Of a stretch of 64,000 nucleotides of DNA, positions 51,797 to 60,128 are shown piece by piece. Under the pieces are notes generated by a model that saw nothing but the letters and a program-made list of their open reading frames with translations, searched no databases and was not told where the DNA came from. Source of the stretch: JANYGA01 sp031420415 (lineage in GTDB: Bacteria > Vulcanimicrobiota > Vulcanimicrobiia > Vulcanimicrobiales > Vulcanimicrobiaceae); NCBI GenBank assembly GCA_031420415.1, contig JANOMT010000014.1, positions 1 to 64,000 of the forward strand, written 5' to 3'. A program made the position numbers and the translations under genes. The first letter of the stretch is position 1. Each line of letters opens with the position of its first letter.

Positions 51797-52368
51797 ACGC
51801 CTGCGATTCTGCCAGTCGAAAGCGAGCCCTTGTCCTCGCGGTCAGCCTCGGCGCGCTCGGACTGCACGGCTGTGCCCGCTCGGCATCGACAACGACCACT
51901 GGGGCAACAGAGGCGCCCACGGCAATCGGAAGTTCCGCCGTCGCGATGGCGCCGGCCATGACCATGACGCCCAGCATTGCGACGCCGCCTGCCGTGCCGC
52001 ACGATTCCGCGACGAAATCGGTGCTCGTCGCGGTAGCGCCCATCGCGCCGACGCCCGTGGTGCGTGGAACGCCGGTCGCCCGCAAAGGGCCGCAGATCAT
52101 TTCGATAAGCGCGACACCGGCTGTGATCCACGCGGGAGGGACGGTGGCGTGGCTCGTGCTCACGACGGACGACGTGATCTCCGTCGTCGCACACGTCACC
52201 GCGTATACGCTGCCGATGCACCGCGTCGGGCCCGGTCGTTTCGCGCTGAATTTTACGATCCCGGCGAACGTTCCGGGGTTCTTTCACGGGCGCTACGATT
52301 TGATGGTCCACGCGCAGAGTGTGAGCGGGGAATCGACGGAGCGTCCGATCTCCCTGACGTTCGAATGA
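51751..52368 (+). CDS. probable lipoprotein, member C of a local paralogous family
   Basis: A 205-residue frame from GTG 51751. A hydrophobic segment (RALVLAVSLGALGLHGC) resembles a lipoprotein signal with cysteine near residue 41. A long Thr/Ala/Pro-rich linker follows (about 45-110). The C-terminal beta-rich domain (TDDVISVVAHV, PGRFALNFTIPANVPGFFHGRYDLMVHAQS) aligns by eye with those at 46210-47114. The start leaves 24 polar residues before the hydrophobic core and overlaps the divergent neighbour by 46 bases, so it is uncertain. No other ATG, GTG or TTG is in frame. larB overlaps its stop. Confidence 0.72.
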   Translation: MTLGVSAGNRSAGKPHACDSASRKRALVLAVSLGALGLHGCARSASTTTTGATEAPTAIGSSAVAMAPAMTMTPSIATPPAVPHDSATKSVLVAVAPIAPTPVVRGTPVARKGPQIISISATPAVIHAGGTVAWLVLTTDDVISVVAHVTAYTLPMHRVGPGRFALNFTIPANVPGFFHGRYDLMVHAQSVSGESTERPISLTFE

Positions 52369-53015
52369 CCGACGTCCGCATCGACCACGCGCGCGCCGAC
52401 CGCACGACGATTCCCGAGGTCATCTACGGGGCGTCGAAGACGCGCGAGCAGATCGAACGCATCGCGCGCGAACTCTACGCGAACGCAGGCTTCGCGCTCG
52501 CGACGCGCGTCGCGCCCGATGACGGCTACGCACTCGCGGAACGTTTGCCCGATGCTCGGTATTTTGCGACCGCGCGTCTCTTACAGTGCGGTACGCGTCC
52601 GAAGACACAACATCGCATCGCCGTGGCATGCGCGGGAACCTCGGATCTTCCCGTTGCGGAGGAAGCGGCCCGCACGCTTGCGGCCTTCGGTCACGAGGTC
52701 GTCGAACATTTCGACATCGGTGTCGCGGGCGTCCATCGCGCGCTTGCGGTCAAAGACGATCTCGATGCGTGCCGCGTCATCATCGTCGTTGCGGGCATGG
52801 AAGGTGCGCTCGCATCGGTGATCGCGGGGCTCGTGCGTCCACCCGTCGTCGCGGTTCCGACGTCGGTCGGGTATGGCGCGTCGTTCGAGGGGCTCGCCGC
52901 GCTTCTGGCGATGCTCAACTCGTGCGCGCCGGGTGTGAGCGTGGTCAATATCGATAATGGATTCGGTGCCGCTTGCGTGGCGCACAAGATCGTTGCATCG
53001 CAGCCTCTCAGTTGA
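52365..53015 (+). CDS. larB: LarB, nickel-pincer cofactor biosynthesis carboxylase
   Basis: PurE-like enzyme of 216 residues. LarB carboxylates and hydrolyses nicotinic acid adenine dinucleotide in the first step of the nickel-pincer nucleotide cofactor. Motifs are IPEVIYGASKTREQ, IAVACAGTSDLPVAEEAA, VVAGMEGALASVIAGL, VVAVPTSVGYGASF and VNIDNGFGAA. ATG 52365 overlaps the upstream stop (ATGA). larC, larE and larA are not in the window. It converges on the CBM20-like gene with an 8-base overlap. Confidence 0.92.
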   Translation: MTDVRIDHARADRTTIPEVIYGASKTREQIERIARELYANAGFALATRVAPDDGYALAERLPDARYFATARLLQCGTRPKTQHRIAVACAGTSDLPVAEEAARTLAAFGHEVVEHFDIGVAGVHRALAVKDDLDACRVIIVVAGMEGALASVIAGLVRPPVVAVPTSVGYGASFEGLAALLAMLNSCAPGVSVVNIDNGFGAACVAHKIVASQPLS

Positions 53016-53703
53016 GATCGGCGAAGCGCTCGACGATGGTCTCGACCGTCGCTTCCGAGCCGACCGCAAGCACGTGAGGCTCGACGATGCCTCCACTGCG
53101 ATTGCGTTCGACGGTCGCGAAGGAGCCGCGGGTGAATTGGTACCGGAGTTTACTATCACGCGGGAGGCTCAGCGAGACGGTGAAGCGGCGTGCGCTCGTG
53201 CGTTGCATGCGGATTTCCGAAGGGCTGAAATTGCTCCGATCTGTCGCGACATACACGTCGTCGTTCGGAGGTGTATTCGCAGGTACCGTGACGGCAAGAT
53301 TGACCACGACGGGTTCCGCGCGAACGGGAGCGGTGGTCTCTGCCATCGACGTTGCCGACGCGCCGAGCGTCGTCAGACCGCTCACGGCGTAGGGTGCGGG
53401 GACGCGCGCGGCATCGATGTCGTCGGCAAGGGTGTCTTTGGGATCGAGCTCGATCGCAACGACTTCGCCCGTCGCCCGATCGAGGCGCGCGCGGATCGAA
53501 CTTCCGAGCGTCGTCCCGCGCGGCACGAGCGTCCCCTCACGCATGCGCACGGTCGTGCCCGACGTGAAGATCACGTAACCGTGTCCGATCGCGAGTGCTT
53601 GACCGCGAATCGAAAGCGGCGTCGCGGGCGTTTGCGCGCGAATGCCGAGCGGTTCGACGATCGCCAAAAGAAACGCCGCGATCGACGCGATACGAGCGAT
53701 CAT
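53008..53703 (-). CDS. exported protein with C-terminal CBM20-like domain, copy 2
   Basis: A 231-residue protein with a signal peptide (about 1-23, ending near GIRAQ). A small beta domain follows (about 30-90; SIRGQALAIGHGYVIFTSG, ATGEVVAIEL). The C-terminal starch-binding/AMPK-like Ig domain contains VNLAVTVPANTPPNDDVYVATD and RYQFTRGSFATVER. The same two-domain order is seen in the gene at 55328-56224. ATG 53703 overlaps the stop of the LptD-like gene (ATGA). Likely periplasmic; function unknown. The domain family name is from recognition, not a search. Confidence 0.78.
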   Translation of the reverse strand: MIARIASIAAFLLAIVEPLGIRAQTPATPLSIRGQALAIGHGYVIFTSGTTVRMREGTLVPRGTTLGSSIRARLDRATGEVVAIELDPKDTLADDIDAARVPAPYAVSGLTTLGASATSMAETTAPVRAEPVVVNLAVTVPANTPPNDDVYVATDRSNFSPSEIRMQRTSARRFTVSLSLPRDSKLRYQFTRGSFATVERNRSGGIVEPHVLAVGSEATVETIVERFADLN

Positions 53704-55316
53704 GGCGAAATACTGAAGGTGTATTGCGGTGAGAGGTACCGATTGGCCCAACCGAACGTATACGATCGGCCGATCGCGAGACGGATCGTCGGCGTGATAC
53801 GGCGCGTGATATCGATCGACGCGGTCAGCGGCGGACGGCCGTAACCGTTGAATTGCGGGAAGTCGCGGGCGTGCGTGAGTGTGAGTTGCAGACGATCGTC
53901 GCCGCGTCTACCTTGAAACGTCGATTCGATTCGATACGTGCGGTACGTACTCGCACCCGCGTATGCGAAGTAGCCGAGAAATGGCGTGCCGTCGGGTGTG
54001 ATGACGGGGTAGTTCGGATTGGGTAAGCCGAGGGCGCGCCGTGCGACGTCGTTCTCGCGATACCGGTTCGCGCTTTGGAGATACGATGCGGTCGCGTAGA
54101 CGTTGACGCCACGCGAGAAAACGTGGCCGGCCGAAAGCGTGAGCGTTCCGCTCGTCGTTTGATGCGGAAAATCGTAGCCGCTGAGCTGATAATCGTAGCG
54201 CGCGTTGAGCGTGGTGCCGAGCACCGTCGCGCCCGGGAGCGTCGCGTATCCGCCGACGAAGGTGCGGAAGTCGTTCGCGTACGGAAAGCCGTAGAGCGCG
54301 TGATCGTACGCGTAGCCCGTGCGGAGTTGATAGCTAACGTAATGGCCGATGTCGTGCGGGATCGTACCGAGAGCAAATTCGAGCGTGTTCGTCGTCGCGT
54401 ACGCACTCGCCGTAAGTGTCGCGATCGAGAGGCGATTGGTTCCCTGGAGGCGATACGTCGCGGCCTCGACGTGCGACGAACCGAAGGTATGCGATGCGGT
54501 AAAGGTCTGTTGTAATCCGGGCCGCAGCTGCTGGTACGCGAGAAAATCGGCTCGGCGATTGCGAAACGGCAAAAGCGACGTGACCGCATAGGCGCGGTTG
54601 CGATCGACGAGCCGATTGTCGATCGCGAGCGTGACGCCGTTTTGCGATTCGTAGCGCAGGTGTGCGGCGGTGAGTGAGTTCGGGGATCCAAAGAGATTGT
54701 AGGGCTGATCGAACGACGCGCCGGGACTCGCATTCTGGGCGAGATTTTGGTTCTGCACGAGAGTGTAGAGATAGGTCGGGACGGCGAGCGCGGGACCGGC
54801 ACCGGTGGGAAATTCCGCAGGCGTCATCCGGACGCTCGCTCCCGGTGCGACGAGGGCGTGACGCGAGCGAATGTAGGGTCGCTGGCCGTCGAGATCGAGC
54901 GGTTTGAAATCGGTATCGGAGATCCGACGCTCGACTTCCGGTGCGCTCGCGTCGTCGGGAACCGCAAAGCTCGCGGGCGACGGCTCGACGCGAACGATCG
55001 TCGCGGCGCCCGTCTCGAGATCGATGCGGTAGGCCTCGCCGTGCGTGATCCGCGTGCCATGCGTTACCGTCACGTCGCCCGATGCGAGAATGCGCGCTTT
55101 CCCGACATCGTATTGCAGGACGTTCGCACGGATGACGTGCGTGCCCGTCTGCGCGATGACGTGCCCGCTCGCAGCAATTGTCGTCGCGTCGGCGTACGGA
55201 TAGAACGCGACTACGTCGGCACGCACGTCGACACGCGTCGGTGCCGCCGCGCGGGCGACTGCGGTCGCTGCGATGAAGGCGACGGCGAAGGCGGACGATG
55301 CGAAGCGGAACCACAT
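53700..55316 (-). CDS. LptD/OstA-like outer-membrane protein, copy 2
   Basis: A 538-residue protein with a signal peptide (about 1-23). An N-terminal OstA/LptA-like beta-jellyroll spans about 30-110 (IAASGHVIAQTGTHVIRANVLQYD, ILASGDVTVTHG). A long beta-strand-rich C-terminal barrel region starts near residue 150 and ends in YTFSISP. It aligns with the protein at 56225-58276 in the jellyroll, in the NQNLAQNASPGASFDQP / NPNFAQNALAGAYVDGP segment, and at the C-terminus (IGRSYTF vs IGRSYYF). It is shorter than classical LptD (about 780). Cargo unknown. It is coupled to the downstream CBM20-like gene. Confidence 0.82.
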   Translation of the reverse strand: MWFRFASSAFAVAFIAATAVARAAAPTRVDVRADVVAFYPYADATTIAASGHVIAQTGTHVIRANVLQYDVGKARILASGDVTVTHGTRITHGEAYRIDLETGAATIVRVEPSPASFAVPDDASAPEVERRISDTDFKPLDLDGQRPYIRSRHALVAPGASVRMTPAEFPTGAGPALAVPTYLYTLVQNQNLAQNASPGASFDQPYNLFGSPNSLTAAHLRYESQNGVTLAIDNRLVDRNRAYAVTSLLPFRNRRADFLAYQQLRPGLQQTFTASHTFGSSHVEAATYRLQGTNRLSIATLTASAYATTNTLEFALGTIPHDIGHYVSYQLRTGYAYDHALYGFPYANDFRTFVGGYATLPGATVLGTTLNARYDYQLSGYDFPHQTTSGTLTLSAGHVFSRGVNVYATASYLQSANRYRENDVARRALGLPNPNYPVITPDGTPFLGYFAYAGASTYRTYRIESTFQGRRGDDRLQLTLTHARDFPQFNGYGRPPLTASIDITRRITPTIRLAIGRSYTFGWANRYLSPQYTFSISP

Positions 55317-55327
55317 GTGAAACGTCC

Positions 55328-56224
55328 TTACGTCTTACGCGGCGGAAGAACGAATGGAACCGGATTGAACGGCGTCGGGATCGGTTGCCCGAGATCGGGT
55401 GCGAACTGATCGGCGTCGCCCCAACTATACACGATGTCGCTCTTACTCTTGACGTCGGCGTTGACGACGATGAACGGCCGCGGCTGCACTTCGAGGCCGT
55501 TCTGTCCGCGCTCGGCCGAGCGCCACGAGCCGCGCGTATAGCGGTAGAGGAAGCGCGTTCCCGACGAGAACGGTCGCGTGACGCGATAGTGGAGCGCGTC
55601 GATGCGATTCATGCGAATTGCCGTCGCACTCCAACCGCTGGTATCGGTTGCGACATAGACGGCATCGGCGAACGGCGTTTTGGACGGCACCTCGACGGTG
55701 AACGTGACGAGTACGGGCTTGCCGTTGAGGCCTTCGCCGCCTTTGAGATCGGGATTCGCGAACGGCGTCGAGAGAGCGACGGCGAATTTCTTGATCGCCT
55801 CGTAGCTCGTTTCGTCGGGAAGCCGATGCGTGGCGAGGCTGAGTTCGACGACGGTACCCGTCGCAGCATCGAACGTCGCTCGCGCGTACGTACGCGTCGT
55901 CGGTAGGAGTGCCGTCGTGCCGCCGGTGCGCGCGTCGTCGATCTTCACGTCGGGTGCGAGCCGAAAGCCGTCGCCCGTGGTGAAAAATACGAAGCCGCTG
56001 CGATTGTCGAGGATCTGACCCGTGAAGCGCACGAGATTCCCAGCGGGAAGCGGCGTCGCCGTCGCCGTCAACGGCGGTGGCGTCTCGCCGCTAGCTGCAG
56101 CCGCGGGCGTCGGAAGCGCGGCACGTGCGACGCCGCCGATCGTGCCGCCCGTCGAGACGTTCGCTCCGAGAGCGAGAGAAGTAATGGCGAGCAATGCGGC
56201 GCCAAGGCGATGCGACATCTTCAT
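55328..56224 (-). CDS. exported protein with C-terminal CBM20-like domain, copy 1
   Basis: A 298-residue protein. A signal peptide (about 1-30) and an Ala/Pro/Thr linker precede a beta domain (FTGQILDNRSGFVFFTTGDG; AATGTVVELSL). A CBM20/AMPK-like domain follows (VTFTVEVPSKTPFADAVYVATDT, YRYTRGSWRSAER), then a Pro-rich C-terminal tail. The ATG directly abuts the TAA of the upstream outer-membrane gene. Aromatic residues in the VATDTSGW loop could bind sugar. Relationship to copy 2 is clear over both domains; the extra tail is specific to this copy. Confidence 0.8.
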   Translation of the reverse strand: MKMSHRLGAALLAITSLALGANVSTGGTIGGVARAALPTPAAAASGETPPPLTATATPLPAGNLVRFTGQILDNRSGFVFFTTGDGFRLAPDVKIDDARTGGTTALLPTTRTYARATFDAATGTVVELSLATHRLPDETSYEAIKKFAVALSTPFANPDLKGGEGLNGKPVLVTFTVEVPSKTPFADAVYVATDTSGWSATAIRMNRIDALHYRVTRPFSSGTRFLYRYTRGSWRSAERGQNGLEVQPRPFIVVNADVKSKSDIVYSWGDADQFAPDLGQPIPTPFNPVPFVLPPRKT

Positions 56225-58276
56225 TTATTTCACGATCGAAAACGAGAAGGTGGGGCTCCAGCGTTCGTATCCGCCGAAATTAAAATAGTACGAGCGCCCG
56301 ATATCGACGGTGAGTAAACGGTTGATCCGGTATCGCAGATCCAAATCTGCCTGATACGGCGTGGCGCCATAGTTTGCGAACCCGAGCGCGGTCGAGCCGA
56401 GAAACGGATTTCCTGTCGGCGTCGGTAAGCCCGGGATCGCGCGTGGGAAGTCCCGATTTTCGCGCATCGTGACATTGAGCGTGATGGTGTCGTTCGGCGT
56501 GTAAACGAGTTGTTGCGTGAGTGCGTGCGTCGTCGCGAATCCACGAAACGCGCGAAAGCCGTTGACGACCTCGCCGGTGTATGGATTGAAGCCCGCCGAT
56601 GATGGATAGATTTCCGACTGCCGCGCTCCGTAGTAATCACCCGTGTTGTTGATCTGATAGGTCGCGAGCACGGTGAGGCGTCGTGGGTCGATAACCTTCG
56701 TCAGAGCGAACGACTCTTGTTGCGTGTCGATGAAGTGCGGGGTCGAGTTGAACGTGCGCTGCTTGTCGAGCGATGCGGTGAGATACAGGTCGCGTCCGCG
56801 ACCTTCGGTATCGGGGATTACCTTGATGGACTTGCTCGCGATATTGATACCGATCGATTTCGAAAATAACGACGAGACGTTCGTGCCGCCGACCGTCCGG
56901 AACGTCGTCGTCGAATTGGTCGCCGCGCTAAATCCCGACCGCACGCTAAACGTGAAAGGCAATCTGTAGACGGGATGTCGGAATCCGATCCAAGCGATCT
57001 GTTGTTGCGAGGGATGATCGCCGATAAACGGGTGCGACGCGTCGCCGTAATAGAACACGCGACCGTAAATGGTCGAGTCGACAAACTCCCGTGGTTTTGC
57101 GAGGAGGCTATCGTAATAATTCTGCGTCGTGAGCGCCACGTACGAGTGCGGGAGGCTCATCACCAGCTGTGCGGTCGCATATCCCGTCGCCGAAAGCGGA
57201 CGAGAGAAAGCTTGCTGGAACGCCGTTTCTTGGAGCGCGAGGGAGAGTTGCATACCGGGCGAGAGGCGATCGAAGGCGAGAATGTTGTATTGCTTGAGCG
57301 GTCGCGTGAGCGGGTTGACCGACGCAACGATATAGCTATTCGCGCTCACGAGATGTTGTTCGAATGAGGGATAGATTTTATTCGCCGGATCGTACCGGAG
57401 ATGCAGCGTCGAGAGTGCGTGCGAACCGCCGAGAAAGTCGAGCGGTCCATCGACGTAGGCGCCCGCGAGGGCGTTCTGCGCGAAGTTCGGGTTCGGCGAG
57501 AAGTTGAGGAAGTACGTCGGAAACGGCACGGTCGCGAGCCCGAAATTGAGGTCGGCCGGCGTAAAACGCACGCTCTGACGCGGGTCGATCGTCGCGTGTT
57601 TGGCGGAGAGAAAAGCGCGCTCGCCCTCGAGGTCGGGGAGGAAGAATGTGTCGCCCGGCATCTGGCGGCCGAGGAGCGGATGCGCGTAGTCGCCCGCATC
57701 GAATGTCCAGCGATCGGGCTCGCCGAGGATCGGCACGAAGTACGCGCGGTCGAAATCGAAATACTCTGCGAATGCGGCGCCGTCGATCTCTTTTGCCCGT
57801 CCCGAAGCTCCGGCCGTGACGACCTTTACGTCGCCCGCGATAACGAAGCGATTGAGTCGTAAATCCATGGCGAACGTGTTTCCGCGAACGCGCGTCCCAT
57901 CGCCGAGAACGACCGAGACGTGACCGTCCGCGGCAACGATGTAGCGGTTACTGTAAAAGACGATACGGTCGGCGGCGAGCCCGAACGCCGCAAGGCGGCG
58001 GCCGGTTTCCGGCGCCGGAGTCGTATTTGCCCCTGGAGTCGGCGTGACCGAAGGTACCGCGAACGGCTGGACCGGCGTGCTCGGCACCGGCGTTCCGATC
58101 GGCACACCGGGCGCCGTCGGCCCCGGCGCTGCGACGGCGGGCGTTCCGAGCGGTGCCGATTGCGCGCGCGCAACGTGTGTCGTGACGAAAACGCCGCCTG
58201 CGAGTGCGAATGCGAATGCGAGGCGCTGAAACAAAAAATCGGTTCTCCAAACGAGGCGGTGCTGTGGGGGAGGCAT
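56225..58276 (-). CDS. LptD/OstA-like outer-membrane protein, copy 1
   Basis: A 683-residue protein with a signal peptide (about 12-38) and a long Pro/Thr/Gly-rich linker. An OstA-like domain follows (YIVAADGHVSVVLGDGTRVRGNTF, IAGDVKVV), then a strand-rich barrel region of more than 400 residues ending in FSFSIVK. It is the first gene of the four-gene minus-strand unit with CBM20-like copy 1, copy 2 of the outer-membrane protein and CBM20-like copy 2. ATG 58276 is preferred over 58312 because the latter would overlap deoB. LptD exports lipopolysaccharide in Proteobacteria; the cargo here is not known. Confidence 0.83.
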   Translation of the reverse strand: MPPPQHRLVWRTDFLFQRLAFAFALAGGVFVTTHVARAQSAPLGTPAVAAPGPTAPGVPIGTPVPSTPVQPFAVPSVTPTPGANTTPAPETGRRLAAFGLAADRIVFYSNRYIVAADGHVSVVLGDGTRVRGNTFAMDLRLNRFVIAGDVKVVTAGASGRAKEIDGAAFAEYFDFDRAYFVPILGEPDRWTFDAGDYAHPLLGRQMPGDTFFLPDLEGERAFLSAKHATIDPRQSVRFTPADLNFGLATVPFPTYFLNFSPNPNFAQNALAGAYVDGPLDFLGGSHALSTLHLRYDPANKIYPSFEQHLVSANSYIVASVNPLTRPLKQYNILAFDRLSPGMQLSLALQETAFQQAFSRPLSATGYATAQLVMSLPHSYVALTTQNYYDSLLAKPREFVDSTIYGRVFYYGDASHPFIGDHPSQQQIAWIGFRHPVYRLPFTFSVRSGFSAATNSTTTFRTVGGTNVSSLFSKSIGINIASKSIKVIPDTEGRGRDLYLTASLDKQRTFNSTPHFIDTQQESFALTKVIDPRRLTVLATYQINNTGDYYGARQSEIYPSSAGFNPYTGEVVNGFRAFRGFATTHALTQQLVYTPNDTITLNVTMRENRDFPRAIPGLPTPTGNPFLGSTALGFANYGATPYQADLDLRYRINRLLTVDIGRSYYFNFGGYERWSPTFSFSIVK

Positions 58277-58305
58277 CACTCGCCCCGAAACGAACCAACC
58301 CGGCC

Positions 58306-59433
58306 ATGCCACGATGCGTCGTCATCGTCCTGGACTCCGCCGGCGTTGGGGCGCTCCCCGACGCAGCGGTCTACGGAGACGCTCCGGACGCGAACACGAT
58401 TGGGAATGTCGCCAAGCGTGTGGGTGGCCTGACGCTACCTCATTTCGAGCGTCTCGGACTCGGTAACGTGACGCCTCTACGTGGCGTTCCCGCAACCGTA
58501 CATTCCGCGGCATATGTCGCGCGTCTCGGCGAGGTCTCGAGCGGAAAAGATACGATCACGGGTCACTGGGAAATGGCGGGGATTCGCACGAGCGTCCCGT
58601 TTCCCACGTATCCGGTCGGCTTTCCCCCCGAAGTCATTTCGGCATTTGCGCGGATCTGCGGAATGCTGCCCTTGGGGAATGTGGCGGCCTCGGGAACCGA
58701 GATTATCGCCGAATTTGGCGAGGCGCACCTCGCAACGGGCCGGCCGATTCTCTACACGTCGGCCGATAGCGTCTTTCAGATCGCGGCGCATGAAGACATC
58801 GTTCCGCTTCCCGTCCTCTACGGTTGGTGTGAAGCGGCTCGGGCGATGCTCGTGCCTCCGCACGAGGTCAATCGCGTCATCGCGCGGCCTTTCGTCGGAG
58901 GGGTCGAAGGCTTCACGCGGACACCGAATCGACGCGACTACGCCCTCGATCCACCGCACAATCTCCTCGATCTGCTCGCAAATTCGAGCGTCCCCGTTCA
59001 CGGCGTCGGAAAAATTTGTGACATTTTTAACGGCCGGAGCGTTTCAACGTCGATGCGGGTAGCCGACAATGAAGGCGCCGTCATTCAGACGCTCGAGCTT
59101 TTGCGAACGGTAGAATCCGGTTTCATTTTTACGAACTTGAACGACTTCGACTCGACCTACGGCCATCGGCGCGACGTGCGCGGCTACGCAGCCGCGCTCG
59201 AACGTCTCGACCGGCATATTCCCGCTCTCGAAGCCGCGCTTCGCCCGGGCGATCTCGCAATCTTTACAGCGGACCACGGCTGCGATCCGACTGCGCCCGG
59301 AAGCGACCATACGCGCGAGTACGTCCCGTACCTCGAGCTCGGCGCGCGGACGGGTTTCGGCGGGACGATCGCCGGGCTCGACCTCGTGGGCGAGCGTGTT
59401 CGTGCGACCCTCGCGGTCGGTGTTAGCGCATGA
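58306..59433 (+). CDS. deoB: phosphopentomutase
   Basis: Interconverts (deoxy)ribose-1-phosphate and -5-phosphate, completing nucleoside catabolism started by PNP and DeoA. It has 375 residues. Metal sites are VLDSAGVGALPDA at the N-terminus and TADHGCDP near the C-terminus. The phosphothreonine lies in SSGKDTITGHWE. The cap domain contains TSADSVFQIAAHED. ATG 58306 is 29 bases from the start of the divergent outer-membrane gene. Its stop overlaps the sugar-transferase start (ATGA), tying it to envelope-glycan genes. Confidence 0.95.
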   Translation: MPRCVVIVLDSAGVGALPDAAVYGDAPDANTIGNVAKRVGGLTLPHFERLGLGNVTPLRGVPATVHSAAYVARLGEVSSGKDTITGHWEMAGIRTSVPFPTYPVGFPPEVISAFARICGMLPLGNVAASGTEIIAEFGEAHLATGRPILYTSADSVFQIAAHEDIVPLPVLYGWCEAARAMLVPPHEVNRVIARPFVGGVEGFTRTPNRRDYALDPPHNLLDLLANSSVPVHGVGKICDIFNGRSVSTSMRVADNEGAVIQTLELLRTVESGFIFTNLNDFDSTYGHRRDVRGYAAALERLDRHIPALEAALRPGDLAIFTADHGCDPTAPGSDHTREYVPYLELGARTGFGGTIAGLDLVGERVRATLAVGVSA

Positions 59434-60119
59434 CGCCAAATGTCGAATCACCGAGTCTGGTCCCCGAGCGTTCCGCTCGGCGGCGTCGGACGGCCGCGCT
59501 TCGCCGCGTCGTCCCGCGCTCATGGGCAACGTTAAAACGGGCGATGGACATGACCGTCGCAATCGGCGTGCTCGTGGCCACAGCCCCATTGATCGCGCTC
59601 GCCGCACTTGGAATCGCGTGCGTCTCGCCGGGATCTCCGTTTTTCACACAGGAGCGGGTTGGCAGAGACGGCCGCGCGTTTCGGATGTTCAAACTTCGAA
59701 CGATGATCGACGGGGCGCATCTCATTCACGACGACCTCCACCCCTTCAGCGAAGTCGACGGGCCCGTTTTTAAAATCCGAAACGATCCGCGACTGCACCC
59801 GCTTGGGAAGATGTTGCGGCGTACGAGCATCGACGAACTTCCCAATCTCTTTAACGTGCTGTGGGGCGACATGTCGATCGTCGGGCCCCGCCCGCCCCTG
59901 CCGCGCGAAGTTGCTCGATACGATGCATTCGCTCGGCGCCGACTTACGGTGAAGCCTGGAATCACGTGTCTGTGGCAGATCTCGGGTCGGTCGAACCTCT
60001 CGTTCGACGAGTGGATGCACCTCGATAACACGTATATCGATACGTGGTCACCCTGGGGAGATTTTGTTATATTGCTCAAGACGGTGCCTGCGGTGCTGCG
60101 CGGCGAGGGCGCTCATTAG
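59430..60119 (+). CDS. undecaprenyl-phosphate sugar transferase (bacterial sugar transferase family)
   Basis: Initiating glycosyl-1-phosphate transferase of 229 residues. A single hydrophobic segment (about 40-62) precedes the catalytic core: SPFFTQERVGRDGRAFRMFK, RRTSIDELPNLFNVLWGDMS, VGPRPPLPREV and PGITCLWQISGRSN. It has only one membrane segment, as in the short EpsL/PglC-type enzymes, not the five-helix WbaP form. It loads the first sugar phosphate onto undecaprenyl phosphate for a surface polysaccharide or glycan. The donor sugar is unknown. Confidence 0.92.
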   Translation: MTPNVESPSLVPERSARRRRTAALRRVVPRSWATLKRAMDMTVAIGVLVATAPLIALAALGIACVSPGSPFFTQERVGRDGRAFRMFKLRTMIDGAHLIHDDLHPFSEVDGPVFKIRNDPRLHPLGKMLRRTSIDELPNLFNVLWGDMSIVGPRPPLPREVARYDAFARRRLTVKPGITCLWQISGRSNLSFDEWMHLDNTYIDTWSPWGDFVILLKTVPAVLRGEGAH

Positions 60120-60128
60120 AACCTCCGC

